Translations under genes and position numbers: made by a program
Assembly: GCA_946478235.1 (NCBI GenBank)
Contig: CAMLBF010000002.1
Span: 407,364 to 471,363 of the forward strand
Length of the DNA: 64,000 nucleotides
Direction of reading: 5' to 3'
Origin: an uncultured Bartonella sp.
Lineage (GTDB): Bacteria; Pseudomonadota; Alphaproteobacteria; Rhizobiales; Rhizobiaceae
Notes under the pieces: model-generated
The model's database searches: none
Seen by the model: the letters and a program-made list of their open reading frames with translations, nothing else
What the model was told of the DNA's origin: nothing
Shown: piece after piece, positions 17,991 through 28,436 of the stretch
Layout of the letters: every line of letters starts with the position of its first letter
Position numbering within the stretch: the stretch's first letter is position 1

Positions 17991-18021
17991 AAAACCATAG
18001 ATTTAGAAATATTATGGTTTT
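17991..18021 (+). terminator. Possible terminator after the macro-domain gene
   Basis: AAAACCATA (17991-17999) pairs with TATGGTTTT (18013-18021), but the stem is AT-rich and only a weak T tract follows. The next 190 bases to the small ORF contain A- and T-runs and no gene. Confidence 0.45.
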
Positions 18022-18212
18022 AATTCCCCTTTAAAGATGCCTTATCAAATATTGTTGAATAGAGTTTTCGACCAATACTTCATCATCAAAAAGACATAAA
18101 AAAGTTGAGTGATTTTTTTTTAAAAAAACAACACGCTGCACTAGTCTCATTTTATTAATTAACCGGTTTCATTTTTATTAAAATGTGCAATATGGTTAAT
18201 GGAAGGAACCAT

Positions 18213-18356
18213 ATGATGCTGATTCGTCGTTTTTCAATTTTCTGTATTGTTGTGTTCTGCTTGGCAGTTGTTGTGGCATTTACGCTTTTTCACGCAAAAA
18301 CCCCAGCCTTTGCAAAGCCATTGATAGACCCTATCATTACCAATATCGCAAAATAA
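18213..18356 (+). CDS. Small single-span membrane or exported protein, unknown
   Basis: The 47-residue ORF starts MMLIRRFSIFCIVVFCLAVV, with a basic N-terminus followed by a strong hydrophobic stretch, and ends in a short tail with AKTPAFAKPLIDPII. GGAAGGA lies directly upstream at ribosome-binding distance, which supports it being real. It could be a signal-anchored peptide, or be cleaved after AFA. It precedes the EEP-family gene by 33 bases on the same strand. I recognise no family. Confidence 0.5.
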   Translation: MMLIRRFSIFCIVVFCLAVVVAFTLFHAKTPAFAKPLIDPIITNIAK

Positions 18357-18389
18357 CCTTGTAGTTATTGTTGTTTTTCTTGAAATACC

Positions 18390-19403
18390 GTGCGATATAT
18401 CAATTCAGCAAAGAGAAATAGCATAGTGTCGCGCATATGGCTGTATGTTGTTTTATTAAGTGTTCTGCCGGTAATTGGTGGCTTATTTCCCAGCTATTAT
18501 CCCTTTTTAGATTCTTTGGCAGATATACGTATTCCACTCTGCATTGTTAGTGTCGTTTTATGCCTACCACTATTTTTCAGCCGTAAAAGATTTTTTGCCT
18601 TTGGTATTATTGCTCTATTAATTGCCTTAATATTTTTTAGTTATGCAACCGGTGGTGTAAAAATAGCAGATGCAGATAGAAGCAAACCCACATTTCGACT
18701 TCTGCAAAGCAATTTGCGTTATGATAATGCGACACCTAGCAAGTTATTGGCACTTATTCAGCACTACCATCCAGATATCATTACTGCGCAAGAAGCATCG
18801 CCGCAGTGGTTGTCATTCTTTCATGAAAATGGATTAACAGCTATTACCTGCGCCCGCCCAAACGACCCTATAGGTGCTGTTGGGATTATCTTTTCTAAAG
18901 AGTTTAACGAACGGTTTACTCTAGAAAATATGACCTCTCCACAATGCTATAGTGTTCGTTCTAGCCGTGGTTTCTTATTACGTGTTTCCTTAGCTTATAA
19001 TAATTACCCGAATAATAAAATTAATGTTTTCTCTACGCATATTGCATGGCCATGGCCTTATGGGCAAAATCTGATGATGGGTGAAATTGAAAATCTTCCA
19101 GCTGCGGTAAAATCCCAGTTGCTTGCTAATGCACATACAACACTTGTGGCAGGCGATTTCAATAGTGTTACGTGGAGCCATACTGTTAAGCGGATGGAAA
19201 CACTAACCCATACGCATCATCTTGGTCAAATTGGCCCCACATGGCTTAGTTTTAAACTACCCGATTTTCTAAGACCTTATCTAGGGTTACCAATCGACCA
19301 GGTTCTGGTTTCTGATAATGTCAAAATTGTTCAAGCAAAACGATTGGAATCAATTGGTTCAGATCATTTACCTGTACTCGTTGATTTTCAGTTGGATAAT
19401 TAA
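18390..19403 (+). CDS. Membrane-anchored endonuclease/exonuclease/phosphatase (EEP) family protein
   Basis: The 337-residue protein has three N-terminal hydrophobic segments (about 15-32, 45-62, 68-88) and then an EEP catalytic domain with LQSNLRYDN, ITAQEAS (metal-binding Glu), FSTHIAWP, VAGDFNS (catalytic Asp, Asn) and GSDHLPV (catalytic Asp-His). This fold includes DNase I, sphingomyelinases and inositol phosphatases. The domain probably faces the periplasm, so a phosphodiester in lipid or nucleic acid is a plausible substrate. The start is GTG 18390; GTG 18426 is an alternative that would shorten the first segment. Confidence 0.82.
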   Translation: MRYINSAKRNSIVSRIWLYVVLLSVLPVIGGLFPSYYPFLDSLADIRIPLCIVSVVLCLPLFFSRKRFFAFGIIALLIALIFFSYATGGVKIADADRSKPTFRLLQSNLRYDNATPSKLLALIQHYHPDIITAQEASPQWLSFFHENGLTAITCARPNDPIGAVGIIFSKEFNERFTLENMTSPQCYSVRSSRGFLLRVSLAYNNYPNNKINVFSTHIAWPWPYGQNLMMGEIENLPAAVKSQLLANAHTTLVAGDFNSVTWSHTVKRMETLTHTHHLGQIGPTWLSFKLPDFLRPYLGLPIDQVLVSDNVKIVQAKRLESIGSDHLPVLVDFQLDN

Positions 19404-19570
19404 GACTAATCTATTCTTTATTAATAGAATATTTTTTTAAATTTAGCGCATTATTTTTGCTTTTATCCACTCTACTTGTCATTCAAATACTATTATCTAT
19501 TTTATATAATAACAAACATACTTGTCTATATTTGGTATTTTTTGACTGAACCTATACTTAAGCAGGAAAA

Positions 19571-20683
19571 ATGATGTGGAATAATGATGACGCGTTATTT
19601 GATTTACTAGCCGAAAGTGCCGGTCATGTTGAAGAATATGGATTAGTGATTGATCTTAAAAGATTAAATGAAAATGGCGCATTAGCTGCCTGTCTGCCGA
19701 AAAAGTATGGTGGCAGCAATTGGGCTTTTACGCAGACTGAAACAGAAACCAAACAAATCTTTTCTTTTCTGCGCAAGCTAGGGCGGGCAAATCTCCCACT
19801 AGCGCGGCTTTATGAAGGGCATGTTCATGCTGTTCGTCTCATTGGTCTTTATGGCAATAAAAAATTAAAGAAAACCGTCTTCGGCAAAGTTAAAGAAGGT
19901 AGCCTTCTGGGTGTATGGGGTGCCAGTGTCAACAAGCCTCTCGAATACACGAAGATGCCAAACGGAAAGATAAAACTGACCGGAAGCAAAAAGCTTGTAA
20001 CCGGCCTTGGAATGGTCAATCTTGCTATTGTACGAGTAAGAGAAACAGCTGATAAGCCTGACCAATTGGCAATTGTCGATGTTAATGATACAGCGCGGCA
20101 AAACATAGAATATTGGGATGCATCTGGTATGCGCTCGACATTAACGGGATCGTTTTATTTTACCGGAATGGAGATCGACGAAGATGATCTTTTAGGCAAT
20201 CCGGGAGATTTTCACACCGAACCGCATTTTATTGGTGGGGTTTGGCGGCACAGTGTTACCCATCTTGGCGCGGCAGAAGCAATTATTGATACTTGGCGCG
20301 AGATGCTCGAGAAGAAGCAACGTTTAAATGACCCGTTCCAGTTAACGCGTCTGGCAAAAGCGAGATCTGAAACACTGGCAGCTTCAGCCATGTTATTAAA
20401 AACAGCCTCTCTGGTTGAACAAATTTCACGAAAACAACCAAATGACGCGACTAATGATGCTGTATTGGCAAGTTTATTGGCGCATGACCAAATGGAAGAT
20501 GTCTGTGTCAGAATATTGCAATTGTGTGAAAAATCTCTGGGGATGGAAGCATTTATTGAACGGCGCCCGATAGAACGTATGCGGCGCGATCTTTCCATGT
20601 TTATCCGACACATATCGCCCGATTCCCGTCTGTTGCAAGCAGCGGAACTACTTATAAAAAGACATGGTGAACCACTCTGGTAG
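19571..20683 (+). CDS. Acyl-CoA dehydrogenase-like flavoprotein
   Basis: The 370-residue protein follows the acyl-CoA dehydrogenase order: helical N-terminus (CLPKKYGGS), FLRKLGRANLPLARLYEGH, the beta domain with GVWGAS and KLTGSKKLVTGLG, and then C-terminal helices. The usual GTDP motif and the catalytic Glu motif are not clear, so a standard fatty acyl-CoA dehydrogenase role is doubtful. Rhizobial homologues sit in clusters with deacetylases, methyltransferases and glycosyltransferases; none of those lies here. It stands alone between the EEP gene and the uracil-DNA glycosylase. The preceding 167 bp is AT-rich and likely holds its promoter. Confidence 0.75.
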   Translation: MMWNNDDALFDLLAESAGHVEEYGLVIDLKRLNENGALAACLPKKYGGSNWAFTQTETETKQIFSFLRKLGRANLPLARLYEGHVHAVRLIGLYGNKKLKKTVFGKVKEGSLLGVWGASVNKPLEYTKMPNGKIKLTGSKKLVTGLGMVNLAIVRVRETADKPDQLAIVDVNDTARQNIEYWDASGMRSTLTGSFYFTGMEIDEDDLLGNPGDFHTEPHFIGGVWRHSVTHLGAAEAIIDTWREMLEKKQRLNDPFQLTRLAKARSETLAASAMLLKTASLVEQISRKQPNDATNDAVLASLLAHDQMEDVCVRILQLCEKSLGMEAFIERRPIERMRRDLSMFIRHISPDSRLLQAAELLIKRHGEPLW

Positions 20684-20961
20684 CCACATTTTTTAATGCA
20701 ACAACCACATCTTCTGATGCAACATAGTGTTGGTTATAGGTTACCAAGCCGACTGGCGCTCATTTAACAATTCTGTTAATGAGCGCGCAAAAAAAATAGG
20801 ATCTTTCGCGGCATAAACTGGTTTTGTTATTTGCTGGCGTTTTGGTTTATGTAATCAGGCTAACGGGTCAATTCATTGAAAATATGGCTTATCGATATCG
20901 TTAATCTTGAATGCAAGTCATGCTTGGTCTATGCAACGGATAGGATCAGGACAAGGTTATA

Positions 20962-21789
20962 ATGCCAGAACAGCAGAAACAGACAATTTCTTACGAAGAA
21001 TTGTTAGGCTTTTACGATACTGCAGGGGTTGATACACCTCTGAGCGAAACACCTATTAACCGTTTTGCTGAAGTAACCAATATTGAGCAAAAGCCGGTTG
21101 TCAAACAAGCTGTTGAACAGAAAAAAACACCGCGAAAAGTATATCAGCAACGGCCGCAACAAATTGCGACTGAGGGTCAGGTTGCAACCGCTCAAGAACT
21201 GGCACAAGGCGCCCAAACACTTGATGAGCTGTTTTCGGCTCTGCAATCTTTCAATGGCTGTACACTAAAACTCACCGCAAAAAACACTTGTTTTGCGGAT
21301 GGGACAGCCGGTAGCAAATTAATGCTGGTTGGCGAAGCACCGGGGCGTGAAGAGGATATGCAAGGTATCCCCTTTGTAGGGCGTTCAGGACAATTATTAA
21401 ACCGGATACTTTCAGCAATCGGGCTTGCCCGTCAGGACGTATATATTGCCAACACAATACCTTGGCGCCCCCCCGGAAATCGCACCCCAACACCTATGGA
21501 AACCGAGCTGTGCCGGCCATTCATAGAACGGCAGATAGAATTAGCAAAACCGCAAATACTTGTGGCTCTAGGTGGTCCTGCAATGCAGGTATTGGCTGGT
21601 ATAAAAGATGGCATTATCCGCTCTCGGGGAAAATGGCTTAACCACAAAATGCGCAATGGCAATACAATACCGATTATGCCAACATTTCATCCAGCCTATT
21701 TGCTACGCACACCAAGCCAGAAAAAGCTTGCTTGGGCTGATTTTCTTGAAGTTCGTCATGCGCTTGAACAGCTAGGCGAACAGAAATAA
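20962..21789 (+). CDS. Uracil-DNA glycosylase, family 4-like (iron-sulfur type)
   Basis: The 275-residue protein has an extended, probably disordered N-terminus (1-85) and a UDG-fold domain with LMLVGEAPGREEDMQGIPFVGRSG (active site and uracil pocket), ANTIPWRPPGNRTP, LVALGGPAMQ and PTFHPAYLLR (catalytic His). Cysteines before the first motif (GCTLKLTAKNTC) and at ELCRPF fit the 4Fe-4S cluster of family 4 enzymes. It removes uracil from DNA in base-excision repair. The long N-terminal extension is common in alphaproteobacterial members. Confidence 0.88.
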   Translation: MPEQQKQTISYEELLGFYDTAGVDTPLSETPINRFAEVTNIEQKPVVKQAVEQKKTPRKVYQQRPQQIATEGQVATAQELAQGAQTLDELFSALQSFNGCTLKLTAKNTCFADGTAGSKLMLVGEAPGREEDMQGIPFVGRSGQLLNRILSAIGLARQDVYIANTIPWRPPGNRTPTPMETELCRPFIERQIELAKPQILVALGGPAMQVLAGIKDGIIRSRGKWLNHKMRNGNTIPIMPTFHPAYLLRTPSQKKLAWADFLEVRHALEQLGEQK

Positions 21790-21811
21790 TTATTTGTCGG
21801 CAATATTCGTT

Positions 21812-22762
21812 TTAGTTGGTTTGTGGTGTTTTACCTTTACGGCCTCCAATAATATGCGCTTCACGCAAAATGATGAATATGCCTGACGCAATGACCAAGG
21901 TGGCTCCCAAAAGCATCATTCTTGTTGGAATTTCATTAAACAGGAAATAACCGCTTATAATGCTCAAAATCATAGACGTATATTCAAATGGCGCGACTGT
22001 CGACGGTTCCGCATGCCGATAGGCCTGCGTCATGAATATCTGGGCAATGCCACCAAATAATCCTGCCAAAATCAGGCTTATCAATTGATGAAAGCTTGGC
22101 ACAACCCAACCAAATGGCAAGGTTGCCAGCGATATGATTGATGACGTAATCATGAAATAGAGCGTTATTGTTGTTGTTTTTTCTGTAAAAACAAGCTTGC
22201 GTACCAAAAGCATAGCAATCGCTGCCATTATAGCAGATGCGAGAGCCGACAAAGCACCGATTGATGCGCCAATGTCATGAGTGGAACCGCCTAAAACTGT
22301 AAGACGCGGCCAAATAATAATCAATACACCGATAAGACCGACAATAACTGCGCTCCACCGGTAGAAATACACTTTTTCACCCAGAAATATGGCGCATAAA
22401 ATCACCAAAATTAGCGGCTCGCCATAACCGATCGCTATTGTTTCAGGCAATGGTAACAAAGTAATAGCATAAAAGCCGAATAACATGGAAAATGTTCCAA
22501 ACATACCGCGGAACACATGGCCTACGATGTTACGTGTATAAAAAACCGTTTTAAGCTGTTTGAGTTTTAAAACCCAGATAAAAATAGGAATCAAACCAAA
22601 AAAGGAACGAAAAAAGCTTAACTCACCAGCCGGTACGCCTTTGGCTGATTTCAAAAAACTATACATGATGACAAAACAGACTACGGATAAAATTTTCATC
22701 CAAATTCCAAGCATTACATTGCCGGAAGGCTTACTCGGAATTGCTGCTGCCTTATTCGTCAT
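21812..22762 (-). CDS. DMT-superfamily transporter (EamA domains)
   Basis: The 316-residue integral membrane protein has ten hydrophobic segments arranged as two EamA repeats (first near 20-150, second near 165-300). Features such as GELSFFRSFFGLIPIF, LPLPETIAIGYGEPLILVILCAIFLGEKV and EPSTVAPFEYTSMILSIISGYFLFNE are characteristic. Such carriers export metabolites or amino acids, but the substrate is not evident. It converges on the UDG gene and diverges from pepN, with 240 bp between that must hold both promoters. Confidence 0.88.
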   Translation of the reverse strand: MTNKAAAIPSKPSGNVMLGIWMKILSVVCFVIMYSFLKSAKGVPAGELSFFRSFFGLIPIFIWVLKLKQLKTVFYTRNIVGHVFRGMFGTFSMLFGFYAITLLPLPETIAIGYGEPLILVILCAIFLGEKVYFYRWSAVIVGLIGVLIIIWPRLTVLGGSTHDIGASIGALSALASAIMAAIAMLLVRKLVFTEKTTTITLYFMITSSIISLATLPFGWVVPSFHQLISLILAGLFGGIAQIFMTQAYRHAEPSTVAPFEYTSMILSIISGYFLFNEIPTRMMLLGATLVIASGIFIILREAHIIGGRKGKTPQTN

Positions 22763-23004
22763 GCTATTTCTCCTCTAAAACAGCTCATGCAGGTAACGTT
22801 AAAAGCCATTACCTGCCATAAACCGCATAACGACACGACTAGCTATATTATAAGCTAATGAAAAACTACAAAACCATTTTGCTAATTTCTGCTTTATAGC
22901 AATCACATTGGTGTGCATCAAAACCTAATTTTCATTAAGCATGTTGTTGTTTTTATAGAATATGATTACCTTTAGGAAAAACTTGTATAAAAAAGGCCAG
23001 ATTT

Positions 23005-25632
23005 ATGAGCACGCATAACAATCCAGTATTTCGTCTTGAGGACTATCGCCCAACAGACTATGCTATTTCACACACTGAATTGAAATTTTCTTTGCATCCG
23101 ACAAATACTGTCGTTTCCTCGAAATTATTTTTTAAACAACGCCAAAACACACCAAATGGCACGCCACTTGTGCTCGTTGGAGATGAACTCAAACTGTTAT
23201 CAGTTTCGATAAATGACAAAAAGCTAAACGATGCCGATTTTGCTGCGACCCCTGATCTACTGACAATCCACACTCCGCCAACCGGCGAGTTTACTGTCGA
23301 AATTGAAACAGAAATTAATCCGCAGAAAAATCGCCAATTGATGGGGCTTTACCTGTCAAACGGTGTATATTGCACACAAAATGAGGCGGAAGGTTTCCGT
23401 CGTATTACCTATTTCTACGATCGGCCGGATGTACTATCCATTTTCAAAACCCGCATTGAAGCCGATAAAGCTACCGCGCCAATTCTTCTGTCAAATGGTA
23501 ATCTCATTGAAAGTGGTGATCTTGATGGCGGCCGGCATTATGCTGTTTGGGAAGATCCCCATCCAAAACCATGCTATCTGTTTGCTCTCGTTGGTGGTCA
23601 ACTCGATCATCTCGATGACAGCTTTACAACAATGTCTGGCCGCAACGTTAAACTTGGCATCTATGTTGAAAAGGGCAAAAAGCAGCGTGCCGCTTATGCC
23701 ATGGACTCACTAAAACGCGCCATGCGCTGGGACGAAGAGCGTTTCGGTCGCGAATATGATCTCGATATTTTCAATATCGTTGCTGTATCCGACTTTAATA
23801 TGGGAGCCATGGAAAATAAGGGGCTCAACGTATTCAACGATAAATATGTTCTTGCTGATCCCGATACTGCAACAGATGTCGATTATGCTGGCATAGAACG
23901 GGTTATTGCACACGAATATTTCCACAACTGGACGGGTGATCGTATTACCTGTCGTGACTGGTTCCAGTTATGCTTGAAAGAAGGTCTAACCGTTTATCGT
24001 GATCAGGAATTTTCTTCCGATCAGCGGTCAAGACCGGTTCATCGTATTTCCGATGTACGTCTTTTAAAGGCAGCCCAATTTCCTGAAGATGCCGGTCCTC
24101 TTGCCCATCCGGTTCGCCCACGGCAATATAGTGAAATCAACAATTTTTATACAACAACCGTTTATGAAAAAGGTGCTGAAGTTGTCCGTATGATCCACAC
24201 ACTTCTTGGCGAAGAGATGTTCCGGAAAGGTATGGACCACTATTTCGAGTTGCACGATGGTGAAGCATGTACGATAGAAGATTTCGTCAATTGTTTTGCT
24301 GACGTTTCAGGGCGCGACTTCTCGCAATTCATGCTTTGGTATGAACAGGCAGGAACACCAACTGTTACCGTCAATAGCGATTATAAGGACGGGGTTCTAA
24401 CCCTAGAGCTAACACAGACAGTGCCTGATACACCGGGACAGACAAATAAGAAGCCTATGGTTATTCCTCTTTCATTCGGTTTATTGGGTAAAGACGGTAA
24501 GGATATGCCTTATCAGCCTGATAATCATGTTGAAAACGGCGTTATTGTTTTATCTGAAGCGACACAGACTGTTAGACTAAGCAATTTGGCTGAAAAGCCT
24601 GTTTTATCGCTATTGCGCGGTTTTTCAGCGCCGATAAATGTCAAAATGACGGAAACTGATGATGATCTTGCATTTATGGCACGTTTTGATTCAGATCAGG
24701 TAAATCGTTGGCAGTCGCTGAACAAGCTTGTAACGGAAGCTCTTATTAAGGCAGTTAAAAATACCGCTATTGATAAGCCAGAAATGCCGGAAAACCTTGT
24801 TGAACTCTTCCGCATTCTTTTGGACGATGAAAATCTTGAGCCTGCTTTCCGTGCTTTGTGCCTACAACTGCCATCAGAGGCAGAAATTGCGCGCTTAATT
24901 GGTGAAAATATCGATCCTGATAGGATTTATAATATTCGTCAGGCCTTTATAGCATCGCTCGCCAAAAATCTTGTTACCAAATTTGCCGCCATTTACGAAA
25001 AAATGGGACACTTGGGACATTATTCTCCTGATGCTGCTCAGGCTGGCAAGAGATCGCTTAAGAACATTGTTCTCGACTATCTATCGGTTGCTGAAAATGC
25101 CCCTGCTCGTGCCGCCGAGGCATATCGTCATGCCGATAATATGAGCGATCGTATGGCTGGTTTGACAATTCTTGTTCACCGTTTCAATGGCAGCAAGGAA
25201 GCACTTGAAGCATTGACTGATTTTGAAAAGAGATATCAGAACGATCCACTCGTTATGGATAAATGGTTTACAGTGCAAGCAACCGTTGCCGGCACAAAAA
25301 CCCTTGATCATGTAAGAGAACTGATGAAACACCCATTGTTCTCACTTGATAATCCTAACCGTACAAGAGCTCTTATTGCCTCTTTTGCGGCAGCCAACCA
25401 GACCGGCTTCAACCGTATTGATGGTGAGGGATACAAGTTTCTTGCTGATATTATTTTGAATGTCGATAAAGAAAACCCACAATTGGCAGCACGTCTGTTG
25501 ACGATTACCCGTTCATGGCGCCAGCTTGAACCAACACGTCGGGCAAAATTGCAAGCCGAACTTATGAGAATTTCGCAACAAGCGAAATTGTCTACCGACG
25601 TTGCTGATATCGTCCATCGTACTTTAGCATAA
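23005..25632 (+). CDS. pepN: Aminopeptidase N (M1 family)
   Basis: The 875-residue cytosolic zinc metallopeptidase has the substrate-binding GAMENKGLN and the zinc motif HEYFHNWTGDR with the downstream Glu in LKEGLTVYRD. An N-terminal beta domain carries LYLSNGVYCTQNEAEGFRRI and the C-terminal half is helical (DUF3458-type). The length equals that of the E. coli-type PepN. It trims N-terminal residues during peptide turnover. It is a single gene with its own terminator. Confidence 0.96.
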   Translation: MSTHNNPVFRLEDYRPTDYAISHTELKFSLHPTNTVVSSKLFFKQRQNTPNGTPLVLVGDELKLLSVSINDKKLNDADFAATPDLLTIHTPPTGEFTVEIETEINPQKNRQLMGLYLSNGVYCTQNEAEGFRRITYFYDRPDVLSIFKTRIEADKATAPILLSNGNLIESGDLDGGRHYAVWEDPHPKPCYLFALVGGQLDHLDDSFTTMSGRNVKLGIYVEKGKKQRAAYAMDSLKRAMRWDEERFGREYDLDIFNIVAVSDFNMGAMENKGLNVFNDKYVLADPDTATDVDYAGIERVIAHEYFHNWTGDRITCRDWFQLCLKEGLTVYRDQEFSSDQRSRPVHRISDVRLLKAAQFPEDAGPLAHPVRPRQYSEINNFYTTTVYEKGAEVVRMIHTLLGEEMFRKGMDHYFELHDGEACTIEDFVNCFADVSGRDFSQFMLWYEQAGTPTVTVNSDYKDGVLTLELTQTVPDTPGQTNKKPMVIPLSFGLLGKDGKDMPYQPDNHVENGVIVLSEATQTVRLSNLAEKPVLSLLRGFSAPINVKMTETDDDLAFMARFDSDQVNRWQSLNKLVTEALIKAVKNTAIDKPEMPENLVELFRILLDDENLEPAFRALCLQLPSEAEIARLIGENIDPDRIYNIRQAFIASLAKNLVTKFAAIYEKMGHLGHYSPDAAQAGKRSLKNIVLDYLSVAENAPARAAEAYRHADNMSDRMAGLTILVHRFNGSKEALEALTDFEKRYQNDPLVMDKWFTVQATVAGTKTLDHVRELMKHPLFSLDNPNRTRALIASFAAANQTGFNRIDGEGYKFLADIILNVDKENPQLAARLLTITRSWRQLEPTRRAKLQAELMRISQQAKLSTDVADIVHRTLA

Positions 25633-25655
25633 TTGCCATTATATCGTTTACGATT

Positions 25656-25686
25656 ATAGGGCAGGATTTTCCTGCCCTATTTTTTT
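25656..25686 (+). terminator. Rho-independent terminator of pepN
   Basis: ATAGGGCAGG (25656-25665) pairs with CCTGCCCTAT (25671-25680) around a short loop, followed by seven T. Confidence 0.93.
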
Positions 25687-25932
25687 CACATGAAGATTGT
25701 TTTGCATCTTAAATTTGTCGCCAACTGACCAACTTTGACAGAATTTTGCGCGTATAAAACAGCGTTAAAAAGAAATTAAAGCTTTTATTTTAAACTATTT
25801 GAATGAAAATTGATTTTAGGTTTAAAAAAAGCTGGACATGCGGAATCAGTTTTGATTCATTGCACCTGTTCGGGTGTTTTGCGTACCGAATCAGTTCATC
25901 GGTTTATTCAACTATTTTTGAGGGGGCCAGAA

Positions 25933-28269
25933 ATGGCGCATTTGGACGCGTTTGACGCGCCCACAGGGACGTTTGCTGATGCCAAACCTTCTGCCAAGCG
26001 GCACAAGGGGTGGTCGGCACATGTCGATTTGCTCTCAGGGCCAGCCTATCAAAGGTTGCTGGCTGTTGAGCCATGGATGCGTCGTGCCATCCCTCTCCTC
26101 ATTTTAAGCTTTTTGATTATATTGGCAGCAACACGTGTTGTTCTGCTTTACGAATGGCGACAAACTATTAATGTTAACACACGCTCTGCACTTGTTCTTG
26201 CAACAGGGCATATCGGAAGCTCAGTTGATAGAGCCGTTGCCGCAAGCAAAGCCAAAAATGATAAAAACGGCGTTACCAATAACGAGTTACAAAATATACT
26301 TGTAGATTTTCGCTCGCGTAGCCTTCTGGACAGCACCGCACGTATCGCTATTGTTGATGATAAGGGGCAAGTGGTGGCAGCCTCTGGAATGGAGCCACTT
26401 ATTGGGCACCCGTTAACAGATTCCATTGCCGATAGTCAGGCCTTATTTGTTCTTGGGGCTAGTGCCGGTGTCATGCAGGTCAAAATGGATGGTGAAAATG
26501 CACTAGCCTCTTTCGATCATGCTGGGGAAAATAGGTTTGGTGTTTTTGTCGCCGAAACGGCAGAACAAATGTATATTGATTGGCGCAAATCTGTTTCAAT
26601 AAATATTACGATATTTGCTGGCACTGTTGGGGTGATGCTGGCCATTCTTTACGCCTATTACAGCCAATCCGCACGGGTGCGTGACACAGATATTATTTCA
26701 GAAAAAATCCAAAACCGTATTGATATGGCGATGATGCGCGGTCGCTGCGGCTTGTGGGATTGGAATATGGCAAGCGGCCGTGTCTATTGGTCTCGATCCA
26801 TGTATGAAATGTTGGGTTATAAACCACAGGACGCATTGCTTTCCATTTCGCAAATCACATCAATTATCAACCCAGCCGATGCAGACCTATATGAATTGGC
26901 ACGTGGTCTGATGAGTGGCGAAAAGGACCATATTGATATTAATGTACCAATGCGCCACGCAGATGGGCATTATGTATGGATGCGCATTCGTGCCGAAGTC
27001 GCACAAGAAGAAGAAGCGCACCTTGTCGGAATATCCTTTGATATTAGTGAACAACATCAATTTGCCGAACAAACTGCGCAGGCAGATTTGCGAATTCGCG
27101 ATGCTATTGAAAACATTTCTGAATCATTTGTTTTATGGGATTCAGACGGCCGTTTGGTAATGTCTAACAGCAAATTTCGCGAATATGCTGGTCTGCCAGA
27201 CCATATGTTGCAATCGGGTGTGCAAAGGGTCACGATTGAAGCCATGTCACGACCAGCCATTAGTGAGCAATCGGTCGAGCAAGACAATAATGGCAATTTT
27301 ACAAGCATTCGACAAATGGGCGATGGCAGTTGGTTGAAGATCAACGAACGCCGCACGCAAGATGGCGGACTTGTTTCGGTGGGCACCGACATTTCAGAGC
27401 TGAAACAGCAACAAAAAAGCCTTGAAGACAGTGAACGGCGTTTGTATTCATTTATTCAGGAATTGAAACTTGCACGTCAAAATGCACAACAACGTGCAAA
27501 TGAAGTTGAAAAGCTCAATGAAAGCCTAAAATCCGAAAAAGAACGTGCAGAAAGTGCCAATAAAGCCAAATCAGAATTTTTGGCCAACATGTCCCACGAG
27601 TTACGCACGCCACTTAATGCCATTATTGGTTTTTCAGAAATGATGCTGCAGGCCACCTTTGGTCCGTTGGGCTCTGAACGCTATAATGAATATATGAATG
27701 ATATCCATAATTCTGGAACGCACCTATTAACGCTCATCAATGACATACTTGATATGTCTAAGATTGAAGCTGGGCGCTTTAAGCTGGATAGTGAAAATGC
27801 CGATATTGAGCCAATCATCAGTGAAACATTCCGGACATTGACACCTCAGGCGCAAGAAAAAGCTGTTTCTGTTACGGCAGATATTGCACCTAAATTACAT
27901 GGCGATATTGACCGGCGTGCTATCCGCCAAGTCTTTCTTAACATTCTGTCAAATGCGGTTAAATTTACCCCTTCAGGCGGCCATATTAACGTTCTTGGCT
28001 ACCAACAGGGCAATAGTCTGGTATTCGTTATTGCAGATACCGGTGTTGGTATACCAGAAGAAGCAATCGCAAAACTTGGACAGCCATTCGAACAGGTAGA
28101 AAACCAATTTACCAAAACCCATGCTGGTTCAGGCTTGGGATTGGCAATTTCACGCTCACTGGTTGAATTACATGGCGGTAAATTGGAGATTGCTTCTAAA
28201 GAAGGGAAAGGAACCACTGTGACCGTTACCTTACCTGTAACACAGGATAAGCAACATAAAATTAGCTAA
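25933..28269 (+). CDS. pleC: PAS-domain sensor histidine kinase, PleC-like
   Basis: The protein is about 778 residues. Two transmembrane segments (AIPLLILSFLIILAATRVVLL and SINITIFAGTVGVMLAILYAY) flank a periplasmic sensor loop. Two PAS domains (GLWDWNMASGRVYWS; SFVLWDSDGRLVMSN), a coiled coil (about 470-530), the HisKA box FLANMSHELRTPLNAIIGFSEM and a full ATPase domain (NILSNAVKFTPSG, DTGVGIPEE, GSGLGLAIS) follow. In Sinorhizobium the kinase/phosphatase PleC is encoded beside glnE, and here glnE is the convergent neighbour. PleC acts on DivK to control polar cell-cycle signalling. The frame opens at TTG 25810, but AGGGGG before ATG 25933 fixes the start. Confidence 0.8.
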   Translation: MAHLDAFDAPTGTFADAKPSAKRHKGWSAHVDLLSGPAYQRLLAVEPWMRRAIPLLILSFLIILAATRVVLLYEWRQTINVNTRSALVLATGHIGSSVDRAVAASKAKNDKNGVTNNELQNILVDFRSRSLLDSTARIAIVDDKGQVVAASGMEPLIGHPLTDSIADSQALFVLGASAGVMQVKMDGENALASFDHAGENRFGVFVAETAEQMYIDWRKSVSINITIFAGTVGVMLAILYAYYSQSARVRDTDIISEKIQNRIDMAMMRGRCGLWDWNMASGRVYWSRSMYEMLGYKPQDALLSISQITSIINPADADLYELARGLMSGEKDHIDINVPMRHADGHYVWMRIRAEVAQEEEAHLVGISFDISEQHQFAEQTAQADLRIRDAIENISESFVLWDSDGRLVMSNSKFREYAGLPDHMLQSGVQRVTIEAMSRPAISEQSVEQDNNGNFTSIRQMGDGSWLKINERRTQDGGLVSVGTDISELKQQQKSLEDSERRLYSFIQELKLARQNAQQRANEVEKLNESLKSEKERAESANKAKSEFLANMSHELRTPLNAIIGFSEMMLQATFGPLGSERYNEYMNDIHNSGTHLLTLINDILDMSKIEAGRFKLDSENADIEPIISETFRTLTPQAQEKAVSVTADIAPKLHGDIDRRAIRQVFLNILSNAVKFTPSGGHINVLGYQQGNSLVFVIADTGVGIPEEAIAKLGQPFEQVENQFTKTHAGSGLGLAISRSLVELHGGKLEIASKEGKGTTVTVTLPVTQDKQHKIS

Positions 28270-28436
28270 ACAAATAATATGTGCATTCTAGCTCAACAAC
28301 CATAAATGTCGGTTATGAGCCATTTTCAATTGTCGTCAAAGCCAGTGCTGTGACACTATTTTTCCTAAAATCTTCTGTCTCACCGAAAATCTTCGGTCAA
28401 AGATATTCACGTGTAGTGATGCTACGGCATCAATGA

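Noticed and set aside
20684..20961. Possible small RNA gene before the uracil-DNA glycosylase
   Set aside because: No stable terminator-like hairpin or promoter could be identified, so there is no support beyond the gap itself.
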